Shown piece by piece: positions 8,031 through 14,892 of a stretch of 29,989 bases of DNA. Made by a program: the position numbers and the translations under genes. The notes beneath the pieces were generated by a model. That model made no database searches and had not been told where the DNA came from. It was given only the letters and a program-made list of their open reading frames with translations. Numbering within the stretch: the first letter of the stretch is position 1; every line of letters begins with the position of its first letter. Source of the stretch: Methanomassiliicoccales archaeon (lineage in GTDB: Archaea > Thermoplasmatota > Thermoplasmata > Methanomassiliicoccales > UBA472); the NCBI GenBank assembly GCA_028679935.1, contig JAJRAL010000231.1:1-29989 (forward strand). The letters are read 5' to 3'.

Positions 8031-8954
8031 TCAAGGTACTAGATCGAAGGTGCATTCCTTGGGGTCCTTATCCTCCCTGATTCCCCGGAACGATGGCGCC
8101 CTCATGTGCCCGTTCCCGGTGAACTCCAGGAACTCGACCTCGCACACCATCTCCGGGCGGACCCAGATGATTCCCCCTTCCGGGCCCTCCTCGGCAGTCG
8201 GCTCGTCCGACCGAATCGCGTCGAGCCTCGGCTTCAACTCGTGGAGGAATGCCTCGTCGAATCCGGTGCCGACCTTTCCGACGAATATCAACCTCCCGTC
8301 CCGGTACAATCCAAGGGCAATCGACGAGATCTCACGTATCTCGTGCGTGTAGCCGACGATGACGCAGTCGACGGTGACGTTCGTCTTGATCTTCAACCAG
8401 CTAGGCGAGCGCTTCCCTTCGTCGTAGGTCGAATCGACGAGCTTCGCCATCACGCCCTCGGTTCCTCTCTTGTAGACCAGATCCCAGAGCTTGAGCCCGT
8501 CCCGAGTGTAGAAGATCTTCCGTATGGTCGGCGTGTCGGTGACCATCTCATCGAGGCGTGCCTTCCTCTCCAACAGGGGCAGCCCCATCAGCTCCTTCCC
8601 GTCCACCTCCAACACGTCGAAGACGACGTAGGTGGCGGGATGGAGCAGGGACCTAGGCTTGTAATCCCGAGGTGCCGCCTGTTCGCGGCCTTGAAGGAGC
8701 CTGAAGCTCGGGTTTCCCTTCTCGTCGAAGACGACGAGCTCGCCGTCGAGGACGCAGCTCCCGGCCTTGATCGCCTTCGAGAATTCGAGCTCTGGATAGC
8801 GGGACGTTATGTCGCGGAAGCGGCGGTTGAGGAGCTTGACCTTTCCCTTCTTGTAGAGCAGCGCCCTAGTGCCGTCGAGCTTCGGTTCGAAGATGCAATC
8901 AGTACGCTTCAGGTCGTCCGTGCTTCCCAACCTGGCCAGCATCGGACCGTACAA
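8031..8954 (-). CDS. ATP-dependent DNA ligase, LigD type (ligase domain only)
   Basis: The 307-residue protein has the adenylation core and OB-fold of LigD-type ligases. The nucleotidyl lysine K25 is in FEPKLDGTR. It has DGELVVFD (70-77), YVVFDVLEVDG (109-119), EGVMAK (166-171) and SPSWLKIK (183-190), then a C-terminal OB domain with ending typical of LigD. It seals double-strand breaks together with Ku. The polymerase and phosphoesterase domains of bacterial LigD are absent. The TTG start at 8954 is chosen because GGAGG lies exactly six bases upstream, inside the Ku gene end; the next ATG (8942) would be too far from it. A one-base spacer separates it from the Ku stop codon. Confidence 0.92.
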   Translation of the reverse strand: MYGPMLARLGSTDDLKRTDCIFEPKLDGTRALLYKKGKVKLLNRRFRDITSRYPELEFSKAIKAGSCVLDGELVVFDEKGNPSFRLLQGREQAAPRDYKPRSLLHPATYVVFDVLEVDGKELMGLPLLERKARLDEMVTDTPTIRKIFYTRDGLKLWDLVYKRGTEGVMAKLVDSTYDEGKRSPSWLKIKTNVTVDCVIVGYTHEIREISSIALGLYRDGRLIFVGKVGTGFDEAFLHELKPRLDAIRSDEPTAEEGPEGGIIWVRPEMVCEVEFLEFTGNGHMRAPSFRGIREDKDPKECTFDLVP

Positions 8955-8955
8955 C

Positions 8956-9723
8956 TCAGTCCTCCAGGCTCGCCTTCAAGGCGTCGAGGAGGTTCGCCTC
9001 GCTGGTCGCTTGAGGTACCTCCTCCTTCACCTGCACGACGTGCCCTTCCTCCCTCTTCTTCAGCAATGCCTTGATGCTCGTGACATAGGTGTCGTGGAAA
9101 CGCGATATGTCGAGCCGGGGCTTCGACAGCTTCTTCACCAGGTCCTTTGCCAGTTCCAGCTCCTCTTTCTTCAGAGAAGGCGCCTCCGATAGGCCCTCGA
9201 CCTCCTCGATCGACCTCATTTCCTCGTCGTAGTTCAGGGTGGTGAGGAGCATCCCGGGGCCGTACGGTTGGATAGCGCAAAGGTACTCGCGGTCTCGCAT
9301 CACGAAGCTGCCTATCGCGGCCCTTCCTTCTTTTATCAGGACCTCGCGGAGAAGGAAGAACGCCTTCTGCCCTGCCTTCTCCGGTCCGAGATAGTAGTTG
9401 CCGTCTACGAGGATTGGGCCGATGAGGTCGGAGCTGACGAATTCGTGAACCTCGATGACCTCCGAACGCTTCGGCCTCAACGCCGCCAACTCCCGTTTGG
9501 AGAAGACGTAGAAACTGCCCTCGCCGAGGTTGACACCCTTGACGACCTCGTTCCACGGGACCTCGTGCTTCCCCTCGGCGCACCAGCGCCTATACTCAAT
9601 CGGCGAGTTGTCCTTCTCGTGGATCAACTTGAAGCTCACCGGCCTCGGGTTGACCGCCGAGTACAGCTTCACCGGGATGTTCACCAGTCCGAACGAGAGC
9701 GAGCCGCTCCAGATGGCCTTCAT
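8956..9723 (-). CDS. ku: Ku DNA end-binding protein
   Basis: The 255-residue protein is a bacterial/archaeal-type Ku homodimer subunit. It opens with the family hallmark AIWSGSLSFGLVNIPVKLYSA and continues through HEKD...RRWCAEGKHEVPW and GPEKAGQKAFFLLREV, ending in a short basic/acidic tail. Ku encircles broken DNA ends and recruits the ligase encoded directly downstream. The ATG at 9723 is preferred to an in-frame TTG two codons earlier because GAGG lies eight bases before the ATG. A TATA-like box at 9761-9768 predicts a short leader. Length is typical of prokaryotic Ku cores with a minimal C-terminal extension. Confidence 0.95.
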   Translation of the reverse strand: MKAIWSGSLSFGLVNIPVKLYSAVNPRPVSFKLIHEKDNSPIEYRRWCAEGKHEVPWNEVVKGVNLGEGSFYVFSKRELAALRPKRSEVIEVHEFVSSDLIGPILVDGNYYLGPEKAGQKAFFLLREVLIKEGRAAIGSFVMRDREYLCAIQPYGPGMLLTTLNYDEEMRSIEEVEGLSEAPSLKKEELELAKDLVKKLSKPRLDISRFHDTYVTSIKALLKKREEGHVVQVKEEVPQATSEANLLDALKASLED

Positions 9724-9760
9724 TCTCAAATCCTCAGGTTTTCATTTCGGAGGCCGCGGC

Positions 9761-9768
9761 ATTTATAC
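9761..9768 (-). promoter_or_regulatory. TATA-like box for the Ku-ligase operon
   Basis: GTATAAAT on the minus strand lies about 40 bp before the Ku ATG, predicting a leader of about 15 nt with the GAGG site. Confidence 0.55.
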
Positions 9769-9794
9769 GTTGCTCCGCCCGGAGCCGGAAATCC

Positions 9795-9800
9795 ATAAAT
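9795..9800 (+). promoter_or_regulatory. TATA-like box for the DUF998-like gene
   Basis: ATAAAT lies 29 bp before the ATG at 9824, predicting a leaderless mRNA. It is separate from the divergent Ku box about 30 bp away. Confidence 0.55.
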
Positions 9801-9823
9801 AAGCCAGCATTCCATGGACGGGC

Positions 9824-10405
9824 ATGCATTGGCATCGCAATCCCAACTTCTACATCCTGTTCGGCTTCATCCAGTTCGGCTTCCTCATGATGATCGCCGA
9901 ATTCCTCTATCCGGATTTCAGCACCTCGGGCAACTACATCAGCGACCTAGGGGTAGGACCTCAGCCATCGCAGGCTATCTTCACCGTCTCAATCATAATT
10001 TTCGGGCTGCTCGCCATCGTCGGGGCGTACTATTATTCCAAGACCCTGGCGGGGCGCCTATTCCCGATCCTGATTGCCATCGCCGGCATTGGGGGCATCG
10101 GCGTCGGGCTGTTCAACGAGCATACTGGCTGGCCGCACGCGACGTTCGCGTTCTTCGCCTTCTTCTTCTCCGCGTTGGCGGCGATCTACTCGTACAAGCT
10201 GCTTCCTTCCCCCACGTCCATATTCGCCGTGATCCTGGGTTTAATCAGCATCGCAGCGCTGGTTCTGCTAGGATTGGGGGTATTCCTCGGCATCGGCGTC
10301 GGCGGAATGGAGCGGATGATCTTCTACCCGGTCCTGTTCTGGGGAATAATGTTCGCCGGCAGCAGGATGGCGGTCGAGAAGCTCAAGGCCGGAGCCATCA
10401 AATGA
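9824..10405 (+). CDS. DUF998-family membrane protein
   Basis: The 193-residue protein has six hydrophobic segments (about residues 9-28, 50-68, 76-93, 103-122, 128-150, 158-175). The family-typical loop YPDFSTSGNYISDLG follows the first helix, and FNEHTGWPHATFAF follows the third. DUF998 proteins are integral membrane proteins of unknown function. Start at 9824 is supported by the TATA-like box; another ATG ten bases upstream is out of frame. It stands alone, divergent from the Ku-ligase operon and convergent with the next minus-strand gene 19 bp away. Confidence 0.8.
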   Translation: MHWHRNPNFYILFGFIQFGFLMMIAEFLYPDFSTSGNYISDLGVGPQPSQAIFTVSIIIFGLLAIVGAYYYSKTLAGRLFPILIAIAGIGGIGVGLFNEHTGWPHATFAFFAFFFSALAAIYSYKLLPSPTSIFAVILGLISIAALVLLGLGVFLGIGVGGMERMIFYPVLFWGIMFAGSRMAVEKLKAGAIK

Positions 10406-10424
10406 GAGTCTCCTAGATTCGGCA

Positions 10425-10724
10425 TCACAGCGCGTGGATCCTATCGAGGCCCTTCAGGACGTCTGTCCAGTCAAGGCACTCGAGCACGTCGTCGGTAATC
10501 GGCGTCGAGGTGTCGACGCAGTAGGCATTCTCCGGCGGATCGCTCTCGAAATGGATGACGAGGAGGCGGTATCCTCCCTCCTCGAAGCCCTTCGACTTCG
10601 GATTGGCGACGACCGAAGCGCCGTAGCCGTTGGGGAAGCGATAGATCTTGTGAATCCTCTTCCCCTCCATGCAGCCGCAGGTGCACTTCGCGTTCAGATC
10701 GATCGTGTACTTCTCGAAGTCCAT
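10425..10724 (-). CDS. Small uncharacterised protein with an N-terminal cysteine cluster
   Basis: The 99-residue protein is not one I recognise. It begins MDFEKYTIDLNAKCTCGCMEG, with three closely spaced cysteines (CTCGC) that could bind zinc or iron. It continues with beta-rich sequence (YGASVVANP, GGYRLLVIHFES) and an acidic C-terminus with one further CV and one ECLDW cysteine. The ATG at 10724 is chosen because GGTGGACC precedes it; the open frame upstream overlaps the thioredoxin gene end. It follows the thioredoxin-like gene by 55 bp on the same strand, so it may be co-transcribed and linked to thiol chemistry, but this is only context. Confidence 0.65.
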   Translation of the reverse strand: MDFEKYTIDLNAKCTCGCMEGKRIHKIYRFPNGYGASVVANPKSKGFEEGGYRLLVIHFESDPPENAYCVDTSTPITDDVLECLDWTDVLKGLDRIHAL

Positions 10725-10779
10725 CGGTCCACCGGGTTCGCTAGAACGTGGTCCGGCCACTTGAAGGATTCCCCGTCCA

Positions 10780-11187
10780 CTAACCATAAGCGTCGAGGAT
10801 CCGCGAGGGAAGCGGGGTCGAAGTGCGGATGCAGGCCTCCTTGTGGCGGTTCAGATCCTCGATCGTGTTCCTCATTGCCGCCTCTGATGCGAATCCGACC
10901 CAGGCACCTACCGGCCGGCCGCCGCAGAAGAAGATGAAGGTCGGGGTGGCGAGGACGCCGAGGCGGGTGGATATCTCGGGATAGGCGTCGGTGTTCAGGC
11001 GCGAGAAGACGACCTTGCCAGTCATCTCCTTGGCCATACCGGCGATTATCGGCGATATCATCTGGCATACAGGACAATTCGGTGAATAGAACTCCATGAT
11101 CACCATGCCCTTGGCGTCCCTGAGGAGGGGCTCGATGCTTTCGGCGTCGAGCTCTCTGACCAGGCCAAGGCCGGCGTCTGCGCTCAT
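10780..11187 (-). CDS. Thioredoxin-like protein with CPVC active site
   Basis: The 135-residue protein has a thioredoxin fold: a short N-terminal extension, MVIMEFYSPNCPVCQ with the active site C38-P-V-C41, FSRLNTDAYPEI, and the cis-proline loop VLATPTF. A classical thioredoxin has WCGPC; here the Trp is Asn and the dipeptide is Pro-Val. That changes the redox potential and suggests a specialised oxidoreductase rather than the housekeeping thioredoxin. The C-terminus extends about 20 residues past the fold. Start at 11187 is preferred because an A/T-rich box (CTATTTG near 11213-11220) lies about 28 bp upstream, predicting a leaderless transcript. Confidence 0.85.
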   Translation of the reverse strand: MSADAGLGLVRELDAESIEPLLRDAKGMVIMEFYSPNCPVCQMISPIIAGMAKEMTGKVVFSRLNTDAYPEISTRLGVLATPTFIFFCGGRPVGAWVGFASEAAMRNTIEDLNRHKEACIRTSTPLPSRILDAYG

Positions 11188-11233
11188 GAGTCGTCGATTG
11201 TCAGCGCCGCGCACAAATAGTTTGCCGAGGACA

Positions 11234-12196
11234 TCATGGCAGGACCAGCGAGCCGACGATGCGGAGCTTCCCGCCCTCGAGGTGCATCATCACCGCGGAC
11301 GAGGACGGAGGGTGCACGACCTCCTTCTCTAGAACGAGCTCGACCGTCGGGTGATGCCAATCCGCGCCGTTGTCAATCGAGGCGATCATGGCGGGGATGA
11401 ACTGCATCCAGTGACCGAGGTGGACGATCATGTCCTCACGCAGGGGATGAGGCCAGTAGCGGATCAGCTCCGCCCTTCCTCTGACCTTCGCCTCGACCAG
11501 GATGTCCGCTTGATTGGTAAGGACGAAGCCCCGGTCCAGCTCGTCCGCGTCCAATCCCTTCAAGGCCAATCCGACCCGGTCGCCCGGCAGAGCGTTCTCG
11601 AAGTCGTCATCATGCTTCTGGATTGAGCGGACCTGAGCCTCCTTCTTCCCCGGCAGCGCCTTCATGACGTCGTGGCGTTTGACCTCGCCCCTCGCCACGA
11701 AACCGAGCGCGACCGTCCCGACCCCTTTCACGTTGAAATGATGGTCGATCGGCACCGAACCCCCTGGCTGATCTCCTGGTGAACGCGCCACCTTCACCGC
11801 TTCATCCAGAAGCGACTCCCTCAAGCCAACGAGGTCATCCTCGATGAACTCGTATCCCTCCGCCACTGTCCCCTTGATGAGCGGTGCGAGCTGTTCCTTC
11901 ATCATTCCCTCGCGCAGGAGGATGTAACCCTTCTTTTTCCTGAGGACATCGAGCATCAGCAGCGACTCGCCGAACTGTGCGTCGATCCTGTCGACGATCA
12001 AGAGCGCCGCGTCCGCCAGGGCACATGCGTAGTACAGAGGCGCCAGGCGTTCCGGGTATTGCGTCGCCTCGACGAAGCTCACCGTGTCCTGCCCTCTCTT
12101 CGCGTCGTAGAGCGTGATGTCGCTCGACGTTCCCTTCTTCCCCAGATCCTTCGAGAACCCCTCGGGGCCGATCACCGCCACTGTGAGATTGGGCAT
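11234..12196 (-). CDS. EF-Tu/SelB-like protein with a degenerate GTPase domain
   Basis: The 320-residue protein has the order of a short translational GTPase. A G-like domain (1-about 145) is followed by an EF-Tu domain 2 beta-barrel (HFNVKGVGTVALGFVARGEV) and a domain 3-like region (about 235-320). The nucleotide-binding motifs are broken. The P-loop is replaced by IGPEGFSKDLGKKGT with wrong spacing, the DxxGH of switch II is absent (FVEATQYPERLAP), and there is no NKxD (LRKKKGYIL). It is probably a pseudo-GTPase. Archaea are known to carry EF-Tu-domain-2 proteins of this kind with unclear roles. It follows the PEBP gene by 49 bp and may share its transcript. Confidence 0.75.
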   Translation of the reverse strand: MPNLTVAVIGPEGFSKDLGKKGTSSDITLYDAKRGQDTVSFVEATQYPERLAPLYYACALADAALLIVDRIDAQFGESLLMLDVLRKKKGYILLREGMMKEQLAPLIKGTVAEGYEFIEDDLVGLRESLLDEAVKVARSPGDQPGGSVPIDHHFNVKGVGTVALGFVARGEVKRHDVMKALPGKKEAQVRSIQKHDDDFENALPGDRVGLALKGLDADELDRGFVLTNQADILVEAKVRGRAELIRYWPHPLREDMIVHLGHWMQFIPAMIASIDNGADWHHPTVELVLEKEVVHPPSSSAVMMHLEGGKLRIVGSLVLP

Positions 12197-12245
12197 CGCG
12201 TCCTGAACCCCCTCGGACCGTCATTAGCTCTTCGGTCGGGCGCCC

Positions 12246-12698
12246 TCACTTTCTCGCGAAGCGCGCTACGGTCTCGCCGTATTGGATCACGTGGGCATCC
12301 ATGGCGACGAGCAGCTCCTCTTTGGTCGCGCCGGGAGCCAGGTCCAAATCCGTATCGAGCACATGGACCTTTAGGAAGTAGCGGTGCGGGGCGCCTCTCG
12401 GCGGGCACGGCCCCGAGTAGCCGATTCGCCCGAAGCTGTTCCTTCCCTGGACAGCGCTCAACTTCCCGCTCATGGAAGGAGTCTTCGGCACGTTCTCCGG
12501 CAGGCCGCCCACCGGCTTGATGTTCCAGATCACCCAATGGACGAACATGCCCCCCGGGGCGTCTGGGTCATCGAGTATGACCGCCATCGAGGCGCCTTTC
12601 CCACCGTCCACCCTGAACGGCGGGGAAACGTCCTCACCGCTGCAGGTGTACTTCGCGGGGAACGCATCGAAATCCAATCTGACATTGACCTTGTCCAT
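12246..12698 (-). CDS. YbhB/YbcL-type PEBP family protein
   Basis: The 150-residue protein has the phosphatidylethanolamine-binding protein fold as in YbhB. Motifs are FPAKYTCSGEDVSPPF near the N-terminus, DDPDAPGGMFVHWVIWNI for the ligand-site DPDxP and HW, and GYSGPCPPRGAPHRYFLKV for the GPCPP and HRY. The family binds small anionic ligands and its physiological role in prokaryotes is uncertain. The ATG at 12698 gives the family's usual N-terminus; a TTG 17 codons earlier is in frame but would run close to the neighbouring gene. It lies 51 bp downstream of the AlkD-like gene on the same strand. Confidence 0.88.
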   Translation of the reverse strand: MDKVNVRLDFDAFPAKYTCSGEDVSPPFRVDGGKGASMAVILDDPDAPGGMFVHWVIWNIKPVGGLPENVPKTPSMSGKLSAVQGRNSFGRIGYSGPCPPRGAPHRYFLKVHVLDTDLDLAPGATKEELLVAMDAHVIQYGETVARFARK

Positions 12699-12749
12699 GT
12701 CGTTCGCCGATCGGACTATGTGCGCGCGTAGGGTATCAGCGTTTCGCAA

Positions 12750-13463
12750 TCACGCGGCGCGCCGCTTCCTCTTCGCCGCCCTCTCCTTCAGCCGCGTCTG
12801 GACCTTCTCCCCTTCCAGCTCGCGAAGCGCGTCGGAGGCGATCCGTCTCGCGCTCTTCGAAGGCAGCAGCCTGATGACCATTGCCTCCGCGATGGCGGCA
12901 CGGTTCAGCTCGAGGTTCCTCTTGCCGATCTGCCTGAGCGCCCAGTTCACCGCCTTCCGCACCATCGGGCGTTCGTCCGTCGATGCCTCCCTGACCAGAG
13001 GAAGGAGAGCGAGGAAACGCTCGTCGGATGCCTTCTTGTCGTGTATCGTGAGCGAGGCGATGATGGCGAACCCGGCCCGGCGGACGAACTCCTCGTCCCT
13101 ACGGCACCAATCCGCGACGACTTCCCAGGCGCAAGAGGCCCGATCGAAGAGGTGCATGCAGGCACAGTCACACACTCCCCAGTTGTCGAAGTCGAGCGCC
13201 CACCGATCCATCTGCTCCCTGGTGACCTTCTTGGGCTCATCGACCAGTGCGGCGAGGATGCGCGCGTCGTAGATGCCGGTCGCCCACAGCTCCTGCGCCA
13301 GGCGGTGGTCCTTGCCGATCTCCTTCGCGATTGCGGTGATATCAGCCATGCACAGTCCAAGCACCTTGTCGCCCTTTATGCCGAAGCGCGCCATCCCCTC
13401 CACGTTCGCTTGGCTACGCTTCGACTCCATGGTCCGGACGATTTCGTCGCACGTCAATGGCAA
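12750..13463 (-). CDS. AlkD-like DNA alkylation repair protein (HEAT-repeat fold)
   Basis: The 237-residue protein resembles the DNA alkylation repair family (AlkD/AlkC-like HEAT repeats). It has an N-terminal MARFGI segment, LAQELWATGIYDARILAALV, DNWGVCDCACMHLF, a run of helical pairs (FVRRAGFAIIASL, MVRKAVNWALRQIGKRN), and a lysine/arginine-rich C-terminus. AlkD proteins remove positively charged alkylated bases; the exact substrate is not deducible here. The TTG start at 13463 is chosen because GGGGGAG lies five bases upstream and the conserved LTCDEIV helix is retained; an ATG 12 codons later would cut it. The conserved Asp-Trp-x-x-Cys-Asp region is unusually cysteine-rich. Confidence 0.8.
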   Translation of the reverse strand: MPLTCDEIVRTMESKRSQANVEGMARFGIKGDKVLGLCMADITAIAKEIGKDHRLAQELWATGIYDARILAALVDEPKKVTREQMDRWALDFDNWGVCDCACMHLFDRASCAWEVVADWCRRDEEFVRRAGFAIIASLTIHDKKASDERFLALLPLVREASTDERPMVRKAVNWALRQIGKRNLELNRAAIAEAMVIRLLPSKSARRIASDALRELEGEKVQTRLKERAAKRKRRAA

Positions 13464-13524
13464 GGCGACTCCCCCATGCGGCCTGCGTAGGCCCCCGAGG
13501 TCAGGAATCCGAGAGTCTTGCCAA

Positions 13525-13535
13525 TTCTTAAATAA
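13525..13535. promoter_or_regulatory. Shared TATA-like element between alkD-like gene and peroxiredoxin
   Basis: TTCTTAAATAA is the only A/T-rich box in this divergent interval. It reads TTAAATAA toward the peroxiredoxin (about 55 bp upstream of its ATG) and TTATTTAA toward the AlkD-like gene (about 65 bp upstream of its TTG). Both genes have a ribosome-binding site in the predicted leader. Confidence 0.5.
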
Positions 13536-13587
13536 TGCCGCCTCGAATCGAACAACCGTGGCCCAGATTCGGCCATCTTGGTGACTT

Positions 13588-14256
13588 ATGTGCGATGAAA
13601 TGCATGAGAGACCGGGGATTCCGCTCCTCGGCGACAAGTTCCCAGACGCAGACGTCGTGACGACGCATGGGCCGATGAAGCTGCCCGACGCTTTCCAGGG
13701 CAAATGGTTCGTCCTCTTCAGCCACCCCGCGGACTTCACACCGGTCTGCACGACGGAATTCTATGCCTTCATGAAGAGATACGAAAAGTTCCAGAACCTA
13801 GGATGCGAATTGATCGGTCTCTCGGTAGATCAGGTCTTCTCGCACATCAAGTGGGTCGAGTGGATCCGTGACAACCTGGACACGGAGGTCAAGTTCCCCA
13901 TCATCGCCGACAACGGCGACCTTGCGAAGAAGATGGGCATGATTCACCCAGGCAAGGGAACGAACACCGTCCGGGCGGTGTTCATCATCGACAAGGAAGG
14001 GAAAATCAGGGCGATGGTCTACTATCCCCAGGAAGTGGGAAGGAGCATCGACGAGGTCGTCCGCGCGGTCGAGGCGCTGCAGACGTCCGACGAGAAGAAG
14101 ATGTCTATGCCAGAAGGATGGCCCAGGAACGAGCTCATCGGCGACGAAGCAATCGTGCCGCCGCCCAGGGACGTCAAGGGCGCGATGGCAAAGAAGAAGG
14201 GGCCGGGCTGCTACGACTGGTGGTTCTGCCATAAGAAGATAGGCGGCCGGGTGTGA
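13588..14256 (+). CDS. Archaeal 2-Cys peroxiredoxin (Prx6-like)
   Basis: The 222-residue protein is a peroxiredoxin that reduces hydrogen peroxide and organic peroxides using thiol donors. The peroxidatic cysteine is C54 in [12 protein letters not shown], and [14 protein letters not shown] and [14 protein letters not shown] follow as in the family. Two C-terminal cysteines, C208 and C214 ([10 protein letters not shown]), sit where the archaeal enzymes of the Aeropyrum pernix type have their resolving pair. Start at 13588 follows GGTGAC by two bases; a second ATG lies four codons in. A GC stem and T-run at the stop codon close the unit. Its electron donor could be the CPVC thioredoxin 2.4 kb away, which is inference. 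Confidence 0.95.
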   Translation: MCDEMHERPGIPLLGDKFPDADVVTTHGPMKLPDAFQGKWFVLFSHPADFTPVCTTEFYAFMKRYEKFQNLGCELIGLSVDQVFSHIKWVEWIRDNLDTEVKFPIIADNGDLAKKMGMIHPGKGTNTVRAVFIIDKEGKIRAMVYYPQEVGRSIDEVVRAVEALQTSDEKKMSMPEGWPRNELIGDEAIVPPPRDVKGAMAKKKGPGCYDWWFCHKKIGGRV

Positions 14257-14268
14257 GCCCGGCCTTTT
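14245..14268 (+). terminator. Hairpin plus T-run terminator of the peroxiredoxin gene
   Basis: GGCCGGG (14245-14251) and CCCGGCC (14258-14264) form a perfect 7-bp GC stem with a 6-base loop containing the stop codon, followed directly by TTTT. It has the shape of a bacterial intrinsic terminator. Confidence 0.6.
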
Positions 14269-14298
14269 CCATTCCTTTGATCCCCTGTTCTGCTTCCA

Positions 14299-14892
14299 TT
14301 AGAGCCCGGGCACCAGCCCCTGGGATGAGGAGACGAAGGGCAGGAAGACTATCCTTGAGTCCTTCACCGTCAGCGAATAGTCGAGTTCCTGCAGCACTCC
14401 TGGCTTCTCCGCCTCCATCGTGACCACGATGAAGTCAGCGAGTTCCGAAGCCTCCTCCTTCCTCACCGCGGCGGGCAGCCTCGACACGTCCCCGAAGTTC
14501 ATCCGGGTCGAGTATCGCGGCGGATTGACCGTCATGGTGGTGGCCAGCCGCCGGAACGTGGCCGGATCGAAGTCGGAGGCGGGGACGAACACGAATATGT
14601 CACCTGTTCCCTTGTCGCCGCCCCGCGCCCAGTTGGCCAGCTTGAACATGGTGCCGCCGGAGGTCTGGGCGTGGTTGATGACGAAGCTACAGTAGACCCT
14701 CCAGAACGGCACATAGATGCGGTTCTCGAGCTGCGCTCCCTTGGCGAAGTCCGCTATCTCGTAGTCGACGACGGTGATGCCGCCGTCGCGCACGTGTAGG
14801 GTGCCGCAGTTCGAGCAGAGGAACAGCTGGTCCTTGGTCTTCATCTGGATCGGGTTGTGGCAGGATGGGCAGGTGACCTGTACGACCTTCAT
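14299..14892 (-). CDS. Zinc-ribbon protein of the SPFH/Ydj-like operon (soluble, no membrane helix)
   Basis: The 197-residue protein has an N-terminal zinc ribbon (C8-x2-C11 and C26-x2-C29), then a domain beginning RIYVPFWRVYCSFVIN that parallels the YPIYLPFW and YFPVYMFK segments of its two upstream neighbours. Unlike them it has no membrane helix and ends in a hydrophobic VFLPFVSSSQGLVPGL tail. It appears to be a shortened paralogue of the same family, perhaps a cytoplasmic partner. Its ATG overlaps the stop of the preceding gene (ATGA, 14889-14892). It is the last gene of the five-gene operon. I do not recognise a named family. Confidence 0.75.
   Translation of the reverse strand: MKVVQVTCPSCHNPIQMKTKDQLFLCSNCGTLHVRDGGITVVDYEIADFAKGAQLENRIYVPFWRVYCSFVINHAQTSGGTMFKLANWARGGDKGTGDIFVFVPASDFDPATFRRLATTMTVNPPRYSTRMNFGDVSRLPAAVRKEEASELADFIVVTMEAEKPGVLQELDYSLTVKDSRIVFLPFVSSSQGLVPGL

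Noticed and set aside
8031..9723. LigD polymerase or phosphoesterase domain hidden in another frame
   Set aside because: Frames around the ligase and Ku genes show no primase-like or phosphoesterase motifs, and the ligase starts and ends at proper domain borders.
13464..13751. Longer start for the AlkD-like protein
   Set aside because: It would cross the shared TATA-like box and the start of the peroxiredoxin; TTG at 13463 has GGGGGAG at proper spacing.
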